In this document: positions 50,626-59,958 of the stretch, in pieces | Layout: every line of letters starts with the position of its first letter | Position numbering within the stretch: the stretch's first letter is position 1 | Assembly (NCBI RefSeq): GCF_900163545.1 | Contig: NZ_FUHW01000014.1 | Location: 62,001-126,000, forward strand | Direction of reading: 5' to 3' | Source of the DNA: Arthrobacter rhombi | GTDB lineage: Bacteria > Actinomycetota > Actinomycetes > Actinomycetales > Micrococcaceae | DNA length: 64,000 nucleotides | Position numbers and translations under genes: made by a program | Notes under the pieces: model-generated | Seen by the model: only the letters and a program-made list of their open reading frames with translations | Told to the model about the DNA's origin: nothing | Databases searched by the model: none

Positions 50626-50684
50626 GTCCGGCGCGACCGGTTCCTTGAGCCGGGTTCCGGGCGTCGCCCCAGGTGGCGGGCACA

Positions 50685-51341
50685 CTAGTTGACCGCCACA
50701 TAGGCAGTCGCCGACTCGGGAGCGATCTCGGTATGCCCCGCGTCGCGGATCAGTGGTCCCGCGCCCGGAAGAACAGTGCCGGCCAGCAACTCCGCTTCTC
50801 CCCTCCAGCTGATGCCGACCTGGGGGCCAGCCCGGAGCCAGGCGGCTCCCCGCTGCGGCTCGAGCTCGAGCACCCAGGCGAACAGTGCGTGGGCGGCTTG
50901 GGCTGCCGCCTTTCCAGTACTCATCCCCAGATCCTGATTGAGCACGATCATCGGCAGGCCGTCGGCCGCCGGTTCCGCCGCGCCCGCCGATAGCTGGGTT
51001 CCGGAAACCTGTAGCCGGGCCAGCGTCTTGGGCAACCCATCCATGGGCAGTGGCGGCAGGGCCAGGGCCCGTCCCCGGCCCTGGGTGGCCTCGATGGCTT
51101 CGGGATGCGCCTGGGCCGTCTTCGCATACGTTTTTGCATCAGCCCGGCGCACCGATTTGGTGACGGGGCCCGATAACCACCGCTGCCAGTCGGGATGGGA
51201 GGGATCCGCGGCATATGCCAGCACCGAAGCAAGAGCCACAGCCGCGATGCCATCGGATTCGGGGGCAGGACGGTCGCGGTCCACGAGCAGGACCATGACC
51301 TGGACCCACCCGGTCGGGGTGGGCCGGGGTTCCATGTTCAT
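50685..51341 (-). CDS. PTH2-family peptidyl-tRNA hydrolase-like protein
   Basis: Protein of 218 aa. Its C-terminal half has the PTH2 pattern, MIVLNQDLGMSTGKAAAQAAHALFAWV (with the GK and AHA residues of the fold), and ends GHTEIAPESATAYVAVN, like the conserved DAGxTEI segment. The N-terminal half opens VQVMVLLVDRDRPAPESDGIAAVALASV, which looks like a degenerate copy of the same motif. PTH2 enzymes release peptides from peptidyl-tRNA. Whether this divergent form does so is open. The ATG at 51335 is an alternative start. Confidence 0.75.
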   Translation of the reverse strand: MNMEPRPTPTGWVQVMVLLVDRDRPAPESDGIAAVALASVLAYAADPSHPDWQRWLSGPVTKSVRRADAKTYAKTAQAHPEAIEATQGRGRALALPPLPMDGLPKTLARLQVSGTQLSAGAAEPAADGLPMIVLNQDLGMSTGKAAAQAAHALFAWVLELEPQRGAAWLRAGPQVGISWRGEAELLAGTVLPGAGPLIRDAGHTEIAPESATAYVAVN

Positions 51342-51401
51342 CCGGGGGCATCTTTCTGGGTGGAAGGGTTTTTGCCTCCATCGATGCTGCCATACAGACG
51401 A

Positions 51402-51441
51402 AGGGCGCCGGCCCGGGCTGAGAAGCCCGGGCCGGCGCCCT
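51402..51441 (-). terminator. Perfect 18-bp hairpin after putA
   Basis: AGGGCGCCGGCCCGGGCT (51402-51419) and its exact complement (51424-51441) with a GAGA tetraloop. It lies 17 nt past the putA stop on the minus strand. There is no U-tract, but the stem is extremely stable. Confidence 0.8.
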
Positions 51442-51457
51442 GATCCGTGCCGCGGAT

Positions 51458-54400
51458 CTAGATGATCGTGTCGCTCAGGTGATCAGGTGTCCCAAAACGA
51501 TGGGCCGTGATCGAGATTGCCTGTTCGCGCACGAACGGGAGCAACTCGACCCGTCCGGCAGCGACGACCGGGTGGTCGTAGATCGCCACGTCCGGCTTGC
51601 CCTGCGCCGCGGCGTAAGTTGCCTGTGAGGAGGCGCCGATGTAGCGGACCCTCGCACCGGAATCGGGTCCGGTCTGGCGAGCCAGACGCTCGACATGCGC
51701 CTTCCACATCCGGGCATCCTCGACAGCCACCTCGACGCCTTCGGAGCGCAGTGCCGCCAGGACCCGGGCCGGCAGCTCGGTGGTGACGCTGACGCTGATT
51801 CCCGCGCCCGGGCGTTCGGTGGTGCCGATGCGGCCACTGGCGCCGGCACTGGAGGTGGCCTTATGGGCGCGGAGCCCTGCGGAGACCACCCGGAGCAGTT
51901 CGGCCATCCCATGCCCCGAGGTCTCTTCCTCGTAGCGCACGGTCACCGGGACCGGACGGTAGCGGAAAATATTGCGTTCGGCCTGCAGCATGGAGACGTC
52001 CTTGACGGCGCCGAATTCCTTGACCACCTGGTGGTAGTCGGTGGCCCGCGCGGTCTGCAACCAAGCGAAGTCGGCGGGGTCGATGGCGTTGCCTGCCGCC
52101 GGTCCGGCTTCGGCTGCCACGACACCGAGGATGTCGCTACCTCCGGCGACCTCGGCGTTCGAGGTGGCCGAGGTGTCGGTCCCCGTCGCGGTGCGTACGG
52201 TGGCGTGGGAGACGGCCGCATGGGATTCTGCGGCTGCTTCTGCCTCGGCGCTGACCGGTGCATCGACCCAGGACCCCATGCCGACCAGGTAGTTCGGTCC
52301 GCCGGCCTTGGTCCCGGCACCGACGGCCGACTTCTTCCACCCGCCGAACGGCTGGCGGCGAACGATCGCCCCGGTGATGCCACGGTTGACGTAGAGGTTG
52401 CCGGCCTTGACGTTGTCCAGCCAGTAGTCCAACTCATCGGGGTCCAGGGAGTGGAGCCCCGTGGTGAGTCCGTAGTCGATGTCGTTGACCATCTCGACTG
52501 CTTCTTCGAGGGTTTCGGCGGTCATTACGCCGAGGATCGGGCCGAAGTATTCGGTCAGGTGATATTCGGAGCCACGCTGCACCCCGGTGCGCACTCCGGG
52601 GCTCCAAAGCTGCCCACTGTCATCGAGTTGGCGCGGTTCCAGCACCCAGCGTTCGCCGGTGCCCAACGTGGTGAGCCCACGCAGCAGCTTGCCTTGCGCC
52701 GGTTCGATCACCGGACCCATCTGGGTTCCGGCGTCGTCCGGGTAGCCGACCTGTAGTGAACTGACGGCATCGACGAGCTGGCTGTGGAAGCGTGGCGACT
52801 TCGCGACCGCTCCGACCATGATCACCAGTGAGGCTGCCGAGCACTTCTGCCCGGCATGCCCGAAGGCCGACGCGGCGACGTCCCGTGCCGCCAGGTCCAG
52901 GTCGGCCGAGGCGGTGACGATGAGCGCGTTTTTGCCCGAGGTCTCGGCCAGCAGCGGCAGGTCTTCACGGAAGGAACGGAACAGTTCGGCGGTCTCGTAA
53001 CCGCCGGTGAGGATGAGCCGGTCGACGCTCGGGTGCGAGACGAGGCGCGTCCCCAGATCGCGTTCGGAAAGCTGGACGTAGGAAAGTAGTTCGCGCCCGA
53101 TTCCTGCGGCGTCGAGCGCCTCCCAGATGGCCTGGACCATGATGGCTCCGGAGCGGGCTGCCTGCTTGGCGGGTTTGATGACGACGCCGGAACCGGCAGC
53201 CAGTGCCGAAAGGGTGGACCCGGCAGGGATGGCGACGGGGAAGTTCCACGGAGGGGTCACCACCGTCAACCGCGAGGGCACGAATGTGGCGCCGTCGACG
53301 GTATCCAAGGCGCGAGCAGACTCGGCGTAGAAGTGGGCGAAATCGATGGCCTCGGAGACTTCCGGGTCACCCTGATCGAGGGTCTTGCCGCATTCGGAGG
53401 CCATGACCTCGAGCAGTTCACCGCGGTAGGCGGCCAGCCGTTCGCCGGCGTGGTGCAGCACCGCGGCGCGCTCGGCACCGCTGAGCTGGCCCCAGGATTC
53501 TGCTGCCGCATGGGTGGCCGTGATCACGGCGTCCACTTCACCGGTGGTGGTGAGCAGATGGGATTCGATGGTGTCGCGCCCCAGGGTGCTCTGCGGAACT
53601 CGGGTCAGAATCTCGTTGGCCCACGCCCGGTTCCCGACCAGGTCGGGGTCGGTATCGGGGGTGTTGGAGAACTTCCGCTCTCCCGAAGCGTACTCGGCGA
53701 CCTCCGAGGCGGCTGCTTCGGCATCATATTTGCTGCGGTCTTGGATGCGGTTCGGTGTCGGAACGGTATCGCTCAGGTCCTCCAGGGAGGCGCGGAAACG
53801 ATCCGTCTCCCGTTCGAAGAGGGCCTCGTTTTCGTGGAGTTCAAAAACAGCGGACATGAAGTTTTCTTGGCTGGCCCCTTCTTCGAGCCGGCGGATGAGG
53901 TAGGAGATCGCCACATCGAATTCACCCGGGTGGACGACCGGGGTGTAGAGCAGCAGCGACCCAACGTCGGCCTTCACGGCTGCCGCCTGCCCGGTGGCCA
54001 TGCCCAGGAGCATCTCGAAGTCGATACCTTCGGAAATTCCGCGGGCCTTCGCCAGCAGGTGGGCCAGTGCGATGTCGAAGAGGTTGTGCCCGGCGATGCC
54101 CAGATGCACATTGGCGATGTGTTCGGGACGCAAGGCGTAGTCGATCACTGCCTTATAGGAGGTGTCGGTGGCCTGTTTGGAATGCCAGGTCGCTGCCGGC
54201 CAGCCGTGGATATCGGCTTCCATGATCTCCATCGGCAGGTTGGCGCCCTTGACCAGGCGGACCTTCACCGGTGCGCCCCCGGAGGCGACACGTTCGGCGG
54301 CGAACTCCTGCAGTTCGATCATCGCCGGCAGGGCGTCCGGGAGGTAGGCCTGCAGCACGATGCCTGCTTCGACATCCTTGAATTCGGGCAGGGCCATGAG

Positions 54401-55135
54401 TCGCTTGAAAACGGCCATGGTCAAGTCCAGGTCCTTGTATTCCTCCATGTCCAGGTTGATGAACTTCCGCGGAGAGGAGTCCCGGGCCTGCCGGTAGAGC
54501 GGTGTCAGCTGATCCACGATGTTCCCGACGGCTGCATCGAAGTCCCAGTGGTTATGCGGGGCAACGCTCGAGGATACTTTCACTGAGACGTAGTCGACGT
54601 CCGGTCGACGCAGCAACCGGGAGATGCCTGCCAACCGGCGACCGGCTTCCTTCTCACCGAGGATGGCCTCGCCGAGCAGGTTGATGTTCAGGCGCACATC
54701 CTTCTGCTGGATCTTCTCGATGGCCGGGCCGAGCTTGGCGTCGGTGGCATCAACGATCAGGTGTCCGACCATTTCGCGCAGCACGCGACGGGCCACGGGG
54801 ATCACCACGCCGGGCAGGACCGGGGCCATGGCGCCACCGAGCGCTACGGCCGAGCGCATGTACCAGGGCAGGAAGGAGGGGACCTTTGGGGCCAGAGCGC
54901 GCAGATTGCGGGCGGCGACCTGCAGGTCCTCCGGACGGATCACCCCGTCGACGAAACCGACGGTGAAGTCCAGGCCCTGCGGATCCTTCAGGACTCCTGC
55001 GAGCTGGCGGGCCGAGGAGTCGACGGGTTGCTTGGAACCTTCGGTCAGCCAGTGGCGGACCAGTTCGATGGCTTCGTCGGCCAGATCCCGGGGAGAAATA
55101 TGGCCCGTTCCGGCGGAAGGAGAAGTAGTGGTCAC
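51458..55135 (-). CDS. putA: Bifunctional proline dehydrogenase / glutamate-semialdehyde dehydrogenase
   Basis: Oxidises proline to glutamate in two steps with substrate channelling. The 1225-aa protein has a PRODH barrel (residues ~100-480, ending YLIRRLEEGASQENF), an ALDH domain (~520-1000; VVTPPWNFPVAIPAGS, general-base Glu in LAETSGKNAL, nucleophile Cys in FGHAGQKCSAASL) and a C-terminal ALDH-like extension beyond an Ala/Ser-rich linker. There is no N-terminal DNA-binding domain, so it is not self-regulating. The GTG at 55135 is preferred over ATG 55228, because the upstream frame crosses the AT-rich promoter region; GGAG lies 10 nt upstream. It diverges from a LysR regulator. Confidence 0.95.
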   Translation of the reverse strand: MTTTSPSAGTGHISPRDLADEAIELVRHWLTEGSKQPVDSSARQLAGVLKDPQGLDFTVGFVDGVIRPEDLQVAARNLRALAPKVPSFLPWYMRSAVALGGAMAPVLPGVVIPVARRVLREMVGHLIVDATDAKLGPAIEKIQQKDVRLNINLLGEAILGEKEAGRRLAGISRLLRRPDVDYVSVKVSSSVAPHNHWDFDAAVGNIVDQLTPLYRQARDSSPRKFINLDMEEYKDLDLTMAVFKRLMALPEFKDVEAGIVLQAYLPDALPAMIELQEFAAERVASGGAPVKVRLVKGANLPMEIMEADIHGWPAATWHSKQATDTSYKAVIDYALRPEHIANVHLGIAGHNLFDIALAHLLAKARGISEGIDFEMLLGMATGQAAAVKADVGSLLLYTPVVHPGEFDVAISYLIRRLEEGASQENFMSAVFELHENEALFERETDRFRASLEDLSDTVPTPNRIQDRSKYDAEAAASEVAEYASGERKFSNTPDTDPDLVGNRAWANEILTRVPQSTLGRDTIESHLLTTTGEVDAVITATHAAAESWGQLSGAERAAVLHHAGERLAAYRGELLEVMASECGKTLDQGDPEVSEAIDFAHFYAESARALDTVDGATFVPSRLTVVTPPWNFPVAIPAGSTLSALAAGSGVVIKPAKQAARSGAIMVQAIWEALDAAGIGRELLSYVQLSERDLGTRLVSHPSVDRLILTGGYETAELFRSFREDLPLLAETSGKNALIVTASADLDLAARDVAASAFGHAGQKCSAASLVIMVGAVAKSPRFHSQLVDAVSSLQVGYPDDAGTQMGPVIEPAQGKLLRGLTTLGTGERWVLEPRQLDDSGQLWSPGVRTGVQRGSEYHLTEYFGPILGVMTAETLEEAVEMVNDIDYGLTTGLHSLDPDELDYWLDNVKAGNLYVNRGITGAIVRRQPFGGWKKSAVGAGTKAGGPNYLVGMGSWVDAPVSAEAEAAAESHAAVSHATVRTATGTDTSATSNAEVAGGSDILGVVAAEAGPAAGNAIDPADFAWLQTARATDYHQVVKEFGAVKDVSMLQAERNIFRYRPVPVTVRYEEETSGHGMAELLRVVSAGLRAHKATSSAGASGRIGTTERPGAGISVSVTTELPARVLAALRSEGVEVAVEDARMWKAHVERLARQTGPDSGARVRYIGASSQATYAAAQGKPDVAIYDHPVVAAGRVELLPFVREQAISITAHRFGTPDHLSDTII

Positions 55136-55307
55136 GACGGTGGTGCTCCTAGCAGAAAACGACCGGTGGGGAACCGGCCTGCGCGACATGGGGCAGAGTC
55201 CCCCATCGAATAAGTATCCAATGCTCATGAGTTAAGGAAAAGCGACGAATAGTGAAGGATGATGTTAAGCAGGAATGAATCGACGATGAATCGTGAAAGG
55301 GGTCACC
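55136..55307. promoter_or_regulatory. Divergent promoter region of putA and the LysR gene
   Basis: 172-bp spacer, AT-rich around 55200-55280. On the minus strand TACTTA (complement of about 55213-55218) is a possible putA -10. On the plus strand the region has CGACGAAT and ATCGACGAT words that could be LysR contacts, but no clean T-N11-A dyad stands out. No gene is seen. Confidence 0.45.
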
Positions 55308-56237
55308 ATGCTGGAGGTCAGGAGGTTGCGCCTTTTACGCGAATTGAGCGTCCGGGGCACGGTCTCCGGTGTCGCCGCGGCACTGAACTACAGCCCATCG
55401 GCCGTTTCGCAACAGTTGTCCCTACTCGAAAAGGAGGCAGGCGTGGCACTGTTGCGCCGCAGCGGTCGAATGCTGGCCCTCACCCCGCAGGCGCAGGTGC
55501 TCGTTGCGCACACCACCGAATTGCTCGCCGCACTCGAACGCGCCGAAGCCGCCTTGTCCAGCACCTTGCCGGTGACCTCGGGGACCGTCCGTCTGGCCAT
55601 GTTCCAAAGCGCCGTCCTGGCGCTGATGCCTGCCGCCTTGCAAGCGTTGCGCACCGAACATCCGGGGATCCGCGTGGAGATGACCCAGCATGAGCCTGAG
55701 ACGGCCCTGCATGAGACGTGGGCCCGTGATTTCGACCTCGTGGTCGCCGAACAGTATCCGGGCCACGCGGCCACGCACTACCGCGGATTGGAGCGACGCC
55801 CGTTGGCGCTGGACTCCATCCGACTGGGTGTGGCTGCCGACATCGCCGGATCTTCCACGGTCGAATCACTGGAGCAGGCGGCCACTCTTCCCTGGGTCAT
55901 GGAACCGCGCGGCACCGCTTCCAGACACTGGGCCGAACAGCTCTGCCGCACCGCAGGTTTCGAACCGGATGTCAGATACGAATCGGCAGATCTACAGGCA
56001 CACATCGCCCTGGTTCAGTCCGGGCAGGCGGTGGCCCTGCTACCCGATTTGGTGTGGGCCCACCGGGAACCTGGACTGCGGCGCATCGAAGTCCCCTCCC
56101 GCCCCTGGCGGACCACCTTCACCGCCGCACGGGAATCCAGTACACAGAACCCGGCGATCGCCGCGGTCCGCAAAGCCTTGGAGGATCAGGCCGATATCCT
56201 GGCGCGGGACACCCCACATGTGGTCACGGAAAGATAA
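55308..56237 (+). CDS. LysR-family regulator, probable activator of proline catabolism
   Basis: Regulator of 309 aa. The N-terminal helix-turn-helix reads LEVRRLRLLRELSVRGTVSGVAAALNYSPSAVSQQLSLLEKEAGVALLRRSGR, followed by a type 2 periplasmic-binding-like effector domain. The ATG at 55308 has AAAGGGG about 6 nt upstream. It sits between divergent putA and downstream putP, so control of proline use is likely (context inference). The YSPSAVSQQLSLLE recognition helix is a subtype common in actinobacteria. Confidence 0.9.
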   Translation: MLEVRRLRLLRELSVRGTVSGVAAALNYSPSAVSQQLSLLEKEAGVALLRRSGRMLALTPQAQVLVAHTTELLAALERAEAALSSTLPVTSGTVRLAMFQSAVLALMPAALQALRTEHPGIRVEMTQHEPETALHETWARDFDLVVAEQYPGHAATHYRGLERRPLALDSIRLGVAADIAGSSTVESLEQAATLPWVMEPRGTASRHWAEQLCRTAGFEPDVRYESADLQAHIALVQSGQAVALLPDLVWAHREPGLRRIEVPSRPWRTTFTAARESSTQNPAIAAVRKALEDQADILARDTPHVVTER

Positions 56238-56400
56238 CACCCCCGTGATGCCAATCACACAGATCTTTGACAATGCCCTACTCTGAGAAGCACACACTCG
56301 CATCGCCCGGTGGTTGACAAAGGTTGACAGCTGGCCGGACGTACCTTTCCGGGGGATTCCCCGGACGCACCTTGCACCTTCCAGCCAATTGAGGAACACC

Positions 56401-57921
56401 ATGTCTGAACAAGCATTCCAGATGGTGGCGATTGTCATATACCTTGCTGCCATGCTCGGGATCGGCTATTACGCCTACCGCCAAACCTCTGACCTCGACG
56501 ACTACATGCTCGCCGGCCGTGGGCTCAAGCCCGGTGTCGCGGCACTTTCCGCAGGCGCCTCTGATATGTCCGGCTGGTTGCTGCTGGGCCTGCCCGGAGC
56601 CATCTACGCCTCCGGCCTCATCGAAGCCTGGATCGCCATCGGCCTGACCATCGGCGCCTGGCTGAACTGGAAGTTCGTCGCCCCACGCCTGCGCTCCTAC
56701 ACGGAGATCTCGCAGAACGCGATCACCATCCCCAGCTTCTTCGAGAAGCGGCTCAAGGATAAATCCCATGTGCTGCGCATCGCCGCCTCGGCGATCATCC
56801 TGGTGTTCTTCACCTTCTACGTCTCCTCCGGAATGGTCGCCGCGGGTAAGTTCTTCGAGAGCTCCTTCGGCTGGAACTACACCATCGGCATGGTCACCGT
56901 TGCCGTGATCACCCTGGGCTACACACTCTTCGGTGGATTCATCGGCGCCACGCTGACCGACGTCGCCCAGGGCCTGTTGATGTTCATTGCCCTGATCACC
57001 GTGCCGATCGTGGGCGTCATTGCCACCGGCGGCATCGGTGCCACGGTCGACGGCATCAAGGCGGCCCAGCCCGGAGCCCTGAACCTCTTCGACGGATTCG
57101 GTGTGGAACCAACAGGCCTCTGGCTTCTGGGCATCATCTCCGCCGCGGCATGGGGCTTGGGCTACTTCGGCCAGCCGCATATCATCGTCCGGTTCATGGC
57201 ACTGCGGAGCCCCGCGGACGCCAAGGCCGGCCGTCGGATCGGCGTCAGCTGGATGGCCATCTCGGCACTGGGTGCCGTCGCTACCGCCCTGGTCGGCATC
57301 GCCTACTTCGCCGACGACCCGGCCAAGGAGATCACCGACCCGGAAACGGTCTTCCTGCTGCTGAGCCAGATCTTCTTCCACCCCTTCCTCGCAGGCCTGG
57401 TGCTGGCCGCGGTGTTGGCTGCGGTCATGTCCACGATCTCCTCCCAGCTCATCGTCTCCTCCTCCGCCCTGGTGGAGGACCTCTACAACATCGTTGGCCG
57501 GGAAACGACGGCCAAGAAGCAGGTCATGCTCGGTCGGGCCGGCGTCCTAGTGATTGCCGTCATCGCCTTCCTCATCGCCCTGGACCGCGAAGCCAGTGTC
57601 CTGGATCTGGTGGCCTTCGCGTGGGCCGGCTTCGGTGCGGCCTTCGGCCCGCTGGTGCTGCTGAGCCTGTACTGGCGCAAGCTGACCAGCACCGGTGCAC
57701 TGAGCGGCATGATCGTCGCCGCCGCCACCGTGTTCATCTGGGGCAAGACCCCCGTGTTGACGGAGAACCTGTACGAGATCATCCCGGCGTTCATCCTCAA
57801 CGTGGTCGTCGCCGTCGTCGTGTCAAAGATGACTGCGAAGCCCAATGACCTCATCGACGAGGAGTTCACCGCCATGGAGGACCAGGTGGCCGTAAAGCCC
57901 CGGCAGGCCACCACTAAGTAA
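56401..57921 (+). CDS. putP: Sodium/proline symporter
   Basis: Sodium-driven proline importer of 506 aa, SSS family, with about 13 membrane segments. Key regions are YYAYRQTSDLDDYMLAGRGLKPGVAALSAGASDMSGWLLLGLPGAIYASGLIEAW (helices 1-3, containing the Na+ and proline-binding Ser/Asp residues), LGYFGQPHIIVRFMA and AAVMSTISSQLIVSSSALVEDLY. The ATG at 56401 has GAGGA about 6 nt upstream, and the family N-terminus starts here. It feeds PutA. A GC-rich hairpin follows at 57939-57991. Confidence 0.96.
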   Translation: MSEQAFQMVAIVIYLAAMLGIGYYAYRQTSDLDDYMLAGRGLKPGVAALSAGASDMSGWLLLGLPGAIYASGLIEAWIAIGLTIGAWLNWKFVAPRLRSYTEISQNAITIPSFFEKRLKDKSHVLRIAASAIILVFFTFYVSSGMVAAGKFFESSFGWNYTIGMVTVAVITLGYTLFGGFIGATLTDVAQGLLMFIALITVPIVGVIATGGIGATVDGIKAAQPGALNLFDGFGVEPTGLWLLGIISAAAWGLGYFGQPHIIVRFMALRSPADAKAGRRIGVSWMAISALGAVATALVGIAYFADDPAKEITDPETVFLLLSQIFFHPFLAGLVLAAVLAAVMSTISSQLIVSSSALVEDLYNIVGRETTAKKQVMLGRAGVLVIAVIAFLIALDREASVLDLVAFAWAGFGAAFGPLVLLSLYWRKLTSTGALSGMIVAAATVFIWGKTPVLTENLYEIIPAFILNVVVAVVVSKMTAKPNDLIDEEFTAMEDQVAVKPRQATTK

Positions 57922-57938
57922 ACATCGCTCGTCGCCTC

Positions 57939-57991
57939 GGCGGCATGCCACCATCCGTCCCGATTCTCGGGGGGATTGACGGCATGCCGCC
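57939..57991 (+). terminator. Long-loop hairpin after putP
   Basis: GGCGGCATGCC (57939-57949) and GGCATGCCGCC (57981-57991) are perfect 11-bp arms around a 31-nt loop. It starts 18 nt after the putP stop and lacks a U-tract. It is likely a 3' stabilising hairpin or a weak terminator. The rest of the 251-nt spacer to the next gene shows nothing clear. Confidence 0.5.
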
Positions 57992-58172
57992 ATTGTCGTT
58001 TCCCAGGCACCGGTGGGCATGGCGAAGCTCACAGGGCACGATTTGACCACGTATCTCCATATCGTCTATTTCTGTCAATTCTTGCTGGTACTATTTCGCT
58101 ACGTCACGTCGGAGGCCTCATGCCTTCGGGGCAAAACGCCCACACCACGTGGGAATGCAAAGGAGGAACATC

Positions 58173-58433
58173 ATGAATTTCCTGCCTTTTCTACTCCTCG
58201 GCCTCATCGCCGGCGCCATCGCGAAGGCGATCCTGCCCGGTAAGCAGGGCGGCGGCTGGATCGCCACCCTCATCCTCGGTGTCATCGGCGCCATCCTCGG
58301 CGGCTGGATCGGAAGTCTTTTCGGCAGCGGGACCGCAGGGTTCTTCAACCTCGTCTCCTGGATTTGGGCGATCGTCGGCTCGCTGATCGTCCTGGTCATC
58401 TGGGGCTTCATCACGGGTCGCCGCAAGGCCTAG
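58173..58433 (+). CDS. GlsB/YeaQ/YmgE-family stress membrane protein
   Basis: Membrane protein of 86 aa with three hydrophobic segments and the glycine-zipper pattern of the transglycosylase-associated family: FLLLGLIAGAIAKAILPGKQGGGWIATLILGVIGAILGGWIGSLFG, then SWIWAIVGSLIVLVIWGFITGRRK. Members are induced by acid, osmotic or general stress. The molecular role is unknown. AAAGGAGG lies 6 nt before the ATG, the strongest Shine-Dalgarno in the window, suggesting high expression. A terminator follows. Confidence 0.93.
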   Translation: MNFLPFLLLGLIAGAIAKAILPGKQGGGWIATLILGVIGAILGGWIGSLFGSGTAGFFNLVSWIWAIVGSLIVLVIWGFITGRRKA

Positions 58434-58446
58434 GCTCCAGCGGCAA

Positions 58447-58494
58447 CAACGAACGAGGTGGCCATCCCGCACGGGGTGGCCACCTCCTTCGTTG
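58447..58494 (+). terminator. Intrinsic-type hairpin after the GlsB-like gene
   Basis: A 22-bp stem with two mismatches (58447-58468 with 58473-58494) around a GCAC loop. It starts 14 nt after the stop. The arms read CAACGAACGAGG... and ...CCTCCTTCGTTG. Confidence 0.8.
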
Positions 58495-58548
58495 ACGGCC
58501 CTTTCATGGCCCCCTGTTTGTCCGGCGGTTCGCGGCTAAGCTGAAACC

Positions 58549-59952
58549 ATGGCCTGGAATCGCACGCAACAGCATGTGCTCGCAGTGGCGCCGGACGCTC
58601 TCTGGCGCATTATTTCCGATCCCTCCAGATTGCCCGATTGGAATCCTGCGGTCAGGTCCCTGGTCCCCGCCCACGACGGGGCCCTGGTTCCAGGTACCCG
58701 GCTGGCTTTCACCCCGAACCCGCCACTACTCGGCGCCGTGCATTCGCGCACCGCCCCGGACGCCGTGATCACCCGCAACCAGACTGGTACCTCCTTTGCC
58801 TGGCGTCAGCCGCAGCCCGGCGGTGGCCTGCTGGTGCACTGGCAGATCGCCGAGCATCCAGTCGGAACCCTGCTGACCCAACGGGTCGCCATCGAAGGCC
58901 ATGGCTCCCTGCTGTTCACCGAGTCGAACGCCAAGCCACTGGCCTCCCACTTCGCGGAAAACTGTGCCCGCCTTTACCGACTAGCCGGTGGCACCACGGA
59001 TCCGAGCCGCCGTGTGGTCATCGCCGGAGGCAGCGGTTTCCTGGGGATCCGGTTGGCCGCCCACCTGTTCTGCCGCGGCCTGGACCCGGTGATCCTCACA
59101 CGCACCCCGGATCCCGTTTCGCCGTTCCGCCAGGTTCGGTGGGACGGCCGCAGTCAAGGGGCCTGGACCGGTGAACTGGCGAACACCGAAGGTACGGTCA
59201 GCCTGGTCAATTTGGCCGGCCGGCTGGTGGACGCGCGCCCCACGACGGAAGTCATCGCCGAGCTGCGGGACTCCCGGGTCGATGCCACCCGCGCCCTGGT
59301 GCAGGCAAGCCGCAAACACACAGCCCCTCTTCAACGCTGGGTTCAGGCCAGCACCACCGCCATCTACTCCGATGCCGGAGACGAACGGCTGACCGAGGAC
59401 TCCCCGTTGCCCACGGCGGGCGCTGCCCTGCCGCAGATGACCGGCGTCGCCCAACCGTGGGAAGAGGCCCTCAACGGCGCCCACGCGGACCGGACCACGA
59501 TCTTGCGCACCGGCATCGTCTTGGAACAGGAGTGCCCCGCCTTCGACCGTCTCTCGCTACTCACCCGCATCGGCTTGGGCGGCCCCATCGGTTCCGGCCG
59601 TCAATGGGTCAGCTGGATCCATCTGGAGGATTGGCTGCGCATTGTCCGGGTGGGCCTCGGGCTGGAACCCGGGATCGAACTGGACGAGGGGGTCGTGGTG
59701 GCCGCGGCACCCCACCCGGTCCGCAATGCCGAATTCATGGCAGCCCTGAGGTCTACGTTGGCACCGGGCCCCCTGAAGCGTTTCTCACTGCCCACCCCCG
59801 AACCGGTGCTCAGGCTCGGTGCCGCAGCCCTACGGACCGACCCTGCCTTGGGGCTGACCGGAAGGCATGCGTCCTCACGACGGCTGCCCGACGCCGGTTT
59901 CACCTTCACTTACCCCGACCTCGATGGCGCCCTGGCTGCCATCACCGGGTAG
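58549..59952 (+). CDS. SRPBCC domain fused to TIGR01777-type SDR epimerase
   Basis: Two-domain protein of 467 aa. Residues ~1-145 are an SRPBCC module (HVLAVAPDALWRIISDPSRLPDWNPAV). Residues ~150-467 are an atypical short-chain dehydrogenase of the YfcH/TIGR01777 type, with VVIAGGSGFLGIRLAAHL as the nucleotide site, VNLAGRLVD, RWVQASTTAIYSDAGDERLTEDS, RTGIVLEQE and a DUF1731-like end (RRLPDAGFTFTYPDLDGALAAI). The reaction is unknown. TAAGCT ends 6 nt before the ATG. A GlsB-type stress gene precedes it. Confidence 0.9.
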   Translation: MAWNRTQQHVLAVAPDALWRIISDPSRLPDWNPAVRSLVPAHDGALVPGTRLAFTPNPPLLGAVHSRTAPDAVITRNQTGTSFAWRQPQPGGGLLVHWQIAEHPVGTLLTQRVAIEGHGSLLFTESNAKPLASHFAENCARLYRLAGGTTDPSRRVVIAGGSGFLGIRLAAHLFCRGLDPVILTRTPDPVSPFRQVRWDGRSQGAWTGELANTEGTVSLVNLAGRLVDARPTTEVIAELRDSRVDATRALVQASRKHTAPLQRWVQASTTAIYSDAGDERLTEDSPLPTAGAALPQMTGVAQPWEEALNGAHADRTTILRTGIVLEQECPAFDRLSLLTRIGLGGPIGSGRQWVSWIHLEDWLRIVRVGLGLEPGIELDEGVVVAAAPHPVRNAEFMAALRSTLAPGPLKRFSLPTPEPVLRLGAAALRTDPALGLTGRHASSRRLPDAGFTFTYPDLDGALAAITG

Positions 59953-59958
59953 GCAGAC

